Shown one piece after another: positions 59,314 to 64,000 of a DNA stretch of 64,000 bases (position 1 is its first letter; each line of letters starts with the position of its first letter). The notes below the pieces were generated by a model, which made no database searches, was not told the DNA's origin, and was given only the letters and a program-made list of their open reading frames with translations. The translations under genes were made by a program, and so were the position numbers. Source of the DNA: Luteipulveratus halotolerans (GTDB lineage Bacteria > Actinomycetota > Actinomycetes > Actinomycetales > Dermatophilaceae); contig NZ_LAIR01000002.1 in the NCBI RefSeq assembly GCF_001247745.1, positions 1,116,001 to 1,180,000 of the forward strand. The letters are read 5' to 3'.

Positions 59314-61962
59314 GTGAGCGCATCCTCGGAAGGTCACCCGTCCGCTGAGCACGCCCGCGTCGCCGAGTCGCCCGGCGACCTCGACCCGTGGAGGGTGTGG
59401 GGCCCGTACCTGTCCGGCCGCCAGTGGGGCACCGTCCGCGAGGACTACTCCGCCGACGGCGACGCCTGGGGCTTCTTCCCGTTCGACCACGCCCACACCC
59501 GCGCCTACCGCTGGGGTGAGGACGGCATCGCCGGCCTCACCGACCGCTACGGCTTCCTCAACGTCGCCGTCGCGATGTGGAACGGCCAGGACGACCGGCT
59601 CAAGGAGCGGCTGTTCGGGCTGACCAACGCGCAGGGCAACCACGGTGAGGACGCCAAGGAGTACTGGTGGCACCTCGACGCGACCCCGACGCACTCGTAC
59701 GCGCAGTACCTCTACCGCTACCCGCAGGCGGCCTTCCCGTACCAGCAGCTGATCGACGAGAACGCCCGTCGCGGGTTCGACGACGAGGAGTACGAGCTCG
59801 CCGACACCGGCGTGCTCGACGGTGACCGCTTCTTCGACGTCGTCACCACCCACGCCAAGGACAACCCGTACGACGTCGTGGTCCGCGTCGAGGCGACCAA
59901 CCACGGCCCGGACGCCGCCCCGCTCGACCTGCTGCCGCAGGTGTGGTTCCGCAACACGTGGAGCTGGGGACGCGACGACCGTCGTCCGTCGATCCGGCCG
60001 CTCAACGGAGGGTTGCAGGTCGAGCACGGATGGCTCGGCCGCTATCACGTCACGGCGAGCGATGGTGCGCGAGTTTTGTTGTGCGACAACGAAACTCATG
60101 AGACGGCGACCTTCGGTGGTGGCACCGATCCGGCTCACCCCAAGAGCGCCGTCAACCAGGCGGTCGTGCACGGTGACGAGTCGTTGCTGGCGTCCGACGT
60201 GGGCACGAAGGCCGCGCTGTGGTGGCACTTCGACGCGGTCCAGCCGGGTGAGACCGTGGCCGTGACGCTGCGGCTGACCCGCGACGACCAGCAGGGGAGC
60301 GCGGCTGATGGCGACGGCGTGATCGAGACCCGCCGGGGCGAGGCGGACGCCTTCTACGCCGCCGTCATCCCCGAGCAGACCTCCGACGAGGACCGGCTCA
60401 CGGCCCGCCGTGCATTCGCCGGGCTGCTCTGGTGCAAGCAGCTGTTCCGGTACGACGTGCGGCAGTGGCTCGAGGGCGACCCCGGTCAGCCCGCACCGCC
60501 GCCGGAGCGGCGTGCGCCGCAGCCGGAGGGTCGCAACACCGAGTGGCAGACGTTCTCGCTCGCTGACGTCATCTCGATGCCCGACGAGTGGGAGTACCCG
60601 TGGTTCGCGTCGTGGGACCTGGCGTTCCACTGCGTCGCGCTCGCGCACGTCGACCCGTCGTTCGCCAAGGAGCAGCTCGTGCTCATGTGCCGCGAGTGGG
60701 CGATGCACCCCAACGGCCAGCTGCCGGCGTACGAGTGGAACTTCAGTGACGTCAACCCGCCCGTGCACGCCTGGGCGGTCTGGCGGGTCTACCAGCTCGA
60801 CGGCGCGCAGGACACCGACTTCCTGATCCGGGTGTTCACCAAGCTCATGCTCAACTTCGGCTGGTGGGTCAACCGCAAGGACTCCGACGGGTCCAATCTG
60901 TTCGAGGGCGGCTTCCTCGGGATGGACAACGTCGGCCCGTTCGACCGCTCGGAGCCGCTGCCCGGCGGGCATCGCCTGGAGCAGTCCGACGCGACCAGCT
61001 GGATGGGCTTCTTCTGCCTCAACATGCTGCGCATCGCCTGGGAGCTCGCGCGGGCCGACCGTGCCTGGGACGAGGCGGCGACCAAGTTCCTGGAGCACTT
61101 CCTGTCGATCGCCGAGGCCATGGAGTCGTTCGGCACGAGCAACATCTCGCTGTGGAACGAGCAGGACGGTTTCTTCTACGACGCGGTCGTCGACGACGAC
61201 GGCTCGTGCCAGCAGATCCCGGTCCGCTCGATGGTCGGCCTGCTCCCGCTGATGGCCGTCGCGGTGGAGCCCGACTGGGTACCCGAGGAGCTGTCGGACT
61301 ACACCTCGCGGCTGGAGTGGCTGCTGCAGCGACGCCCCGAGCTCACGGACGCAGTGGTCCACAGCGAGTACGACGGGCAGCCCGACACGACGTTCTCGCT
61401 GCTCACCCAGGAGCGGTTGGTGCGCATCCTGTCGCGCATGCTCGACGAGGGTGAGTTCCTGTCGCCGTACGGCATCCGGTCGCTCTCGGCGGCCTACCGC
61501 GACGGCATCGACGTCGACCTCGAGGGCGAGTCGCTGCCGATCGCGTACGCACCGGGCGAGGCACGCAGCGGCCTGTTCGGCGGCAACTCCAACTGGCGTG
61601 GTCCGGTGTGGTTCCCGGTCAACGTGCTGCTCACGGACGCGCTGCGCACGTACGCCACCGACATGGGCCGCGACCTCACGGTCGAGCTCCCGACAGGCTC
61701 CGGTACGCAGGTGCCGCTGCGGGACGTCGTGGCCGACCTCGAGGGGCGGCTCGTGTCGATGTTCCGGCCGGGTGCCGACGGCCGTCGTCCGGGCGATCCG
61801 CGGCACGTCCCGACCGGTCCGCTGTGGCAGGCGCACCCGACGTTCAGCGAGTACTTCCACGGTGACACCGGCGCGGGTCTGGGCGCCTCGCACCAGACCG
61901 GCTGGACGGCGGTCGTCGCCCATCTCATCTGCCACCCCGTGCACGACGCGCTCGGTGGCTGA
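59314..61962 (+). CDS. Large MGH1-like (GH63-related) glycoside hydrolase
   Basis: 882 aa, cytosolic (no signal). An N-terminal beta-sandwich region (about residues 1-330) is followed by an (alpha/alpha)6-barrel with EWEYPWFASWDLAFHCVALA, HPNGQLPAYEWNFSDVNPPV, and later GNSNWRGPVWFPVNVLL and LGASHQTGWTAVVAHL. These match the mannosylglycerate hydrolase MGH1-like/glucosidase family annotated in many actinobacteria. The acidic residues in SWD and in the late segments are likely catalytic. The sugar substrate is unknown. GTG 59314 has TAGGGT 8 nt upstream. Confidence 0.85.
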   Translation: MSASSEGHPSAEHARVAESPGDLDPWRVWGPYLSGRQWGTVREDYSADGDAWGFFPFDHAHTRAYRWGEDGIAGLTDRYGFLNVAVAMWNGQDDRLKERLFGLTNAQGNHGEDAKEYWWHLDATPTHSYAQYLYRYPQAAFPYQQLIDENARRGFDDEEYELADTGVLDGDRFFDVVTTHAKDNPYDVVVRVEATNHGPDAAPLDLLPQVWFRNTWSWGRDDRRPSIRPLNGGLQVEHGWLGRYHVTASDGARVLLCDNETHETATFGGGTDPAHPKSAVNQAVVHGDESLLASDVGTKAALWWHFDAVQPGETVAVTLRLTRDDQQGSAADGDGVIETRRGEADAFYAAVIPEQTSDEDRLTARRAFAGLLWCKQLFRYDVRQWLEGDPGQPAPPPERRAPQPEGRNTEWQTFSLADVISMPDEWEYPWFASWDLAFHCVALAHVDPSFAKEQLVLMCREWAMHPNGQLPAYEWNFSDVNPPVHAWAVWRVYQLDGAQDTDFLIRVFTKLMLNFGWWVNRKDSDGSNLFEGGFLGMDNVGPFDRSEPLPGGHRLEQSDATSWMGFFCLNMLRIAWELARADRAWDEAATKFLEHFLSIAEAMESFGTSNISLWNEQDGFFYDAVVDDDGSCQQIPVRSMVGLLPLMAVAVEPDWVPEELSDYTSRLEWLLQRRPELTDAVVHSEYDGQPDTTFSLLTQERLVRILSRMLDEGEFLSPYGIRSLSAAYRDGIDVDLEGESLPIAYAPGEARSGLFGGNSNWRGPVWFPVNVLLTDALRTYATDMGRDLTVELPTGSGTQVPLRDVVADLEGRLVSMFRPGADGRRPGDPRHVPTGPLWQAHPTFSEYFHGDTGAGLGASHQTGWTAVVAHLICHPVHDALGG

Positions 61963-62151
61963 TTCTCGCCAGGGCGGCGGCGATGCCTTGAGCTCGTGGG
62001 TGAGGGTCAGTACTTTGACGATGCTGTCGCAGGGCCTTGGGGGACACCGTCTGCCTGACGACAGCTTTCCGCACCGGGTGCCGACCACGGGCACGGGCCG
62101 GCCAGGCGCTGCCCGCGTGGAGCAGCACCACGACTCATCAGGGGGATCTCC

Positions 62152-62574
62152 ATGCCGAAGCGTTCCATCATGCTCAGGACCGTCGGAGCCGCCGTCGCGA
62201 TGACGGCGTTGGCGACAGTGGCGACAGCCGTCAGCCCGGCGCCGGCCAGCGCGGCCACCAACAGCTGCCGCTACACCTACGTCAACCGCTATGACACCGG
62301 CTACTGCGTGCGCATGGCTCAGACCCTCCTGAAGGGTCCGTTCACGGTCAACACGGGCGGGTTCACCGCCAATCTCGCCATCGACGGCAGCTTCGGTCCG
62401 GCCACCGAGGCGGCGACCGTGAAGTACCAGCGCTCGCAGGGGATCCTCGTCGACGGATCGGTGGGGCCGCAGACCTGGGGCCGACTCTGCTCCTTCGGCG
62501 TCGGTGGCGGAGCTCAGAACACCACTCCGGAGACCATCAAGCGGTTCAACGCCGCCTTCGACGCCACCTGCTGA
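62152..62574 (+). CDS. Secreted peptidoglycan-binding domain protein
   Basis: 140 aa. A Sec signal peptide (about residues 1-34, ending APASA-A) is followed by a single PG_binding_1 domain (YCVRMAQTLLKG, LAIDGSFGPATEAATVKYQR and GILVDGSVGPQTWGRLC). Four cysteines in the mature part suggest disulfides. There is no catalytic domain, so it may be a wall-binding or colonisation factor, or a lysozyme-associated module. Shine-Dalgarno AGGGGGA precedes ATG 62152. The 189 bp upstream (61963-62151) shows nothing else I can name. Confidence 0.88.
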   Translation: MPKRSIMLRTVGAAVAMTALATVATAVSPAPASAATNSCRYTYVNRYDTGYCVRMAQTLLKGPFTVNTGGFTANLAIDGSFGPATEAATVKYQRSQGILVDGSVGPQTWGRLCSFGVGGGAQNTTPETIKRFNAAFDATC

Positions 62575-62697
62575 CCGGGAGACGTCGGCCTCACCGCCGC
62601 GGATGCGCCCGTCCACATCCCGGGTCTGACCCGACATGGGCTCCACAGGTCGGTGGAGCGGTGCACCGCAGCGACGGTCGACGCCTAGGCTGAGGCA

Positions 62698-64000
62698 ATG
62701 CCTTCCGCCGCCTCGCTCGAGTCCCTCCTGCACGCCGCGGTCGCGGGAGTCGGCGGTGCCGAGCGGCCCGGTCAGACCCGGATGGCGCAGGCTGTCGCGG
62801 ACGCGGTCGAGTCCGGCGAGCACCTGCTGGTGCAGGCCGGCACGGGCACCGGCAAGTCGTTGGCCTACCTCGTGCCCGCCGTCAGGCACGCGTTCGAGAC
62901 CGGCAAGCCCGCCATTGTCGCGACCGCCACGCTGGCGCTGCAGGCGCAGGTGGTCGACCGCGACATGCCCCGCCTCGCCGAGGCGCTCGCGGACCAGCTG
63001 GGCCGCCGGCCGACCTACGCACTCGTCAAGGGCCGGCGCAACTACCTGTGCAAGAACAAGCTCGACGGCGGCTACCCCGATGACGACGAGGGGGGCCTGC
63101 TGTCGGTCGGTGAGGTCGACAAGGCTGCTGGCCGCATCGGGCAGGAGGTCGTGCGGCTGCGCGAGTGGGCCGACGAGACCGAGTCCGGCGATCGCGACGA
63201 GCTGGTGCCGGGTGTCTCCGAGCGGGCCTGGCGACAGGTGTCGGTCTCCGCGCAGGAGTGCCTCGGGTCGAAGTGCCCCCTGGTCGGTGAGTGCTTCGTC
63301 GAGCAGGCACGTTCCGCCGCCAAGGACGTCGACGTCGTCGTCACCAACCACTCGTTCATGGCGATCGACTCCTTCGAAGGGCGGCAGATGCTGCCCGAGC
63401 ACGACCTGCTCGTCATCGACGAGGCTCATGAGCTCGTCGACCGGGTGACGTCCACGATCACCGACGAGATCACCCCCGGCATGATCAACGCGGCGGCCAA
63501 AAGGGTTGGCAGGCTTGGCGATACGAGCGCACTGACCGAGGCGGGCGAGTTCCTCGGTGAGATCCTCGGCGGTCTGGCCGAGGGCCGGCTGATGGGCGTG
63601 CCCGACAACCTCGCGCTCGCGCTCGGCCGGGTCCGTGACGCGGCTCGTGGCCTCCAGACCGAGCTCAAGCCCGCGAGTCCGGCCGACAACGACGGCGCCA
63701 GGCAGATGGCGAGAGCAGCCGTCGACGAGCTGTTCGACACCGCCGAGCGAGTCATCGAGGAGCGCGAGCTCGACGTCATCTGGGTGTCGGACGACCCGCG
63801 CCGCGGCCACCTCCTGCGGGTGGCGCCGATGAGTGTGGCGATGCTCCTGCGCGACAAGATCTTCGACGAGCGCACCGTGGTCATGACGTCCGCGACGCTC
63901 GAGCTGGGTGGCACGTTCGACGCCGTCGCCGGCCAGCTCGGGCTGCGCGGTGAGGGAGGGCCGCGCTGGCAGGGACTCGACGTCGGTTCGCCGTTCGACT
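62698..64000 (+). CDS. dinG: DinG-family ATP-dependent DNA helicase (C-terminus cut by window edge)
   Basis: 434 residues visible. It is an XPD/DinG-like 5'-3' helicase. Walker A is VQAGTGTGKSLAYLVPA (about residues 44-60). The four Fe-S cysteines are placed as in the family (YLCKNK; QECLGSKCPLVGEC), the DEAH box is LVIDEAHELVDR and motif III is MTSATLELGG. ATG 62698 follows TAGGCT (62686-62691) by 6 nt, a leaderless start. In Streptomyces this gene neighbours lexA, which may lie just outside the window. Confidence 0.95.
   Translation, partial: MPSAASLESLLHAAVAGVGGAERPGQTRMAQAVADAVESGEHLLVQAGTGTGKSLAYLVPAVRHAFETGKPAIVATATLALQAQVVDRDMPRLAEALADQLGRRPTYALVKGRRNYLCKNKLDGGYPDDDEGGLLSVGEVDKAAGRIGQEVVRLREWADETESGDRDELVPGVSERAWRQVSVSAQECLGSKCPLVGECFVEQARSAAKDVDVVVTNHSFMAIDSFEGRQMLPEHDLLVIDEAHELVDRVTSTITDEITPGMINAAAKRVGRLGDTSALTEAGEFLGEILGGLAEGRLMGVPDNLALALGRVRDAARGLQTELKPASPADNDGARQMARAAVDELFDTAERVIEERELDVIWVSDDPRRGHLLRVAPMSVAMLLRDKIFDERTVVMTSATLELGGTFDAVAGQLGLRGEGGPRWQGLDVGSPFD

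Noticed and set aside
62640..62659. Inverted repeat GCTCCAC-N6-GTGGAGC upstream of dinG
   Set aside because: Seven base pairs only and no matching known operator; too short to call a terminator or binding site.
62669..62691. dinG promoter considered as a PafBC-type site
   Set aside because: The -10 TAGGCT is good but the 9 bases at the required distance (62669-62677) do not resemble TTGTCRGTG.
59185..63810. A 1541-codon open frame on the minus strand opposite the glycosidase, peptidoglycan-binding and dinG genes
   Set aside because: It lacks any family signal and mirrors the high-GC codon pattern of the real plus-strand genes, so it is an antisense shadow.
1..64000. Search for tRNA/rRNA genes, CRISPR arrays, insertion sequences, integrases and phage genes
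   Set aside because: None seen; the window is a continuous block of chromosomal genes with uniform composition.

Overview
The window is a chromosomal stretch of a high-GC actinomycete (roughly 70% G+C by eye, GTG starts, many ATGA/GTGA gene overlaps, frequent leaderless starts). The gene order rimO-pgsA-pncC-clgR ... DUF3046-recA-recX ... miaB ... miaA-dapF ... hflX ... dinG is the conserved actinobacterial core block also seen around recA in Mycobacterium and Streptomyces. An assignment to Micrococcales (Dermacoccaceae/Intrasporangiaceae type) is plausible but is only a guess. There are no insertion sequences, prophage genes, tRNAs, rRNAs or CRISPR arrays.

Layout. 1-2934: kdpFAB potassium pump operon (minus strand, kdpB cut by the left edge) behind a set of about 11-bp direct repeats. 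3-10.8 kb: a renal-type dipeptidase, the coupled rimO-pgsA-pncC operon, an OPT transporter, an SPFH/ribbon-helix-helix pair, and clgR. 10.8-18.3 kb: a repair-flavoured block (nei2, a VOC protein, a P-loop kinase, a 1569-aa Lhr helicase, pcm), followed by a small emfourin-like protein. 18.3-23 kb: an LLM oxidoreductase and two secreted metallopeptidases (M28, M4) that share a nearly duplicated C-terminal domain. 23-26.6 kb: a coupled SDR/carboxymuconolactone-decarboxylase-like pair, and the agmatine-to-putrescine genes aguB-aguA.

26.7-36.1 kb: DUF3046, a transglutaminase-like protein, and recA-recX with both a LexA-type box and a match to the LexA-independent (PafBC/RecA-NDp) promoter. These are followed by a DUF2786 protein, a LysR regulator, a methyltransferase, a VOC protein, a yccF-mhuD (heme-degrading enzyme) operon, miaB and an ArsC-like protein. 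36.1-39.6 kb: a LysR/MFS divergent pair with an operator-like dyad, then a leaderless Trp-Trp-Trp leader peptide and attenuator in front of trpS.

39.6-46.6 kb: a tightly coupled minus-strand operon (FAD oxidoreductase, DUF1365, two cyclopropane-synthase paralogues, DUF1295, photolyase) with the gene content of the mycobacterial SigK locus Rv0446c-Rv0449c, a SigK-like promoter and altered active-site residues in both synthases. It is the best candidate here for unexplored chemistry. 46.6-56.1 kb: miaA-dapF, an RsmC-like methyltransferase, a four-gene coupled cluster ending in a NarL-type two-component system, a Tat-exported PhoD-like phosphatase, a CAP-domain protein and hflX. 56.1-59.3 kb: a cobalamin riboswitch controlling a BtuCDF-type importer. 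59.3-64 kb: a large glycosidase-like protein, a secreted peptidoglycan-binding protein, and dinG (cut by the right edge).

Two themes recur. DNA damage repair (nei2, lhr, recA, recX, phr, dinG) appears partly under LexA-independent control. Very compact gene packing is combined with promoters placing a TANNNT -10 hexamer 6-8 nt before the start codon. No stretch longer than 300 bases lacks a gene.
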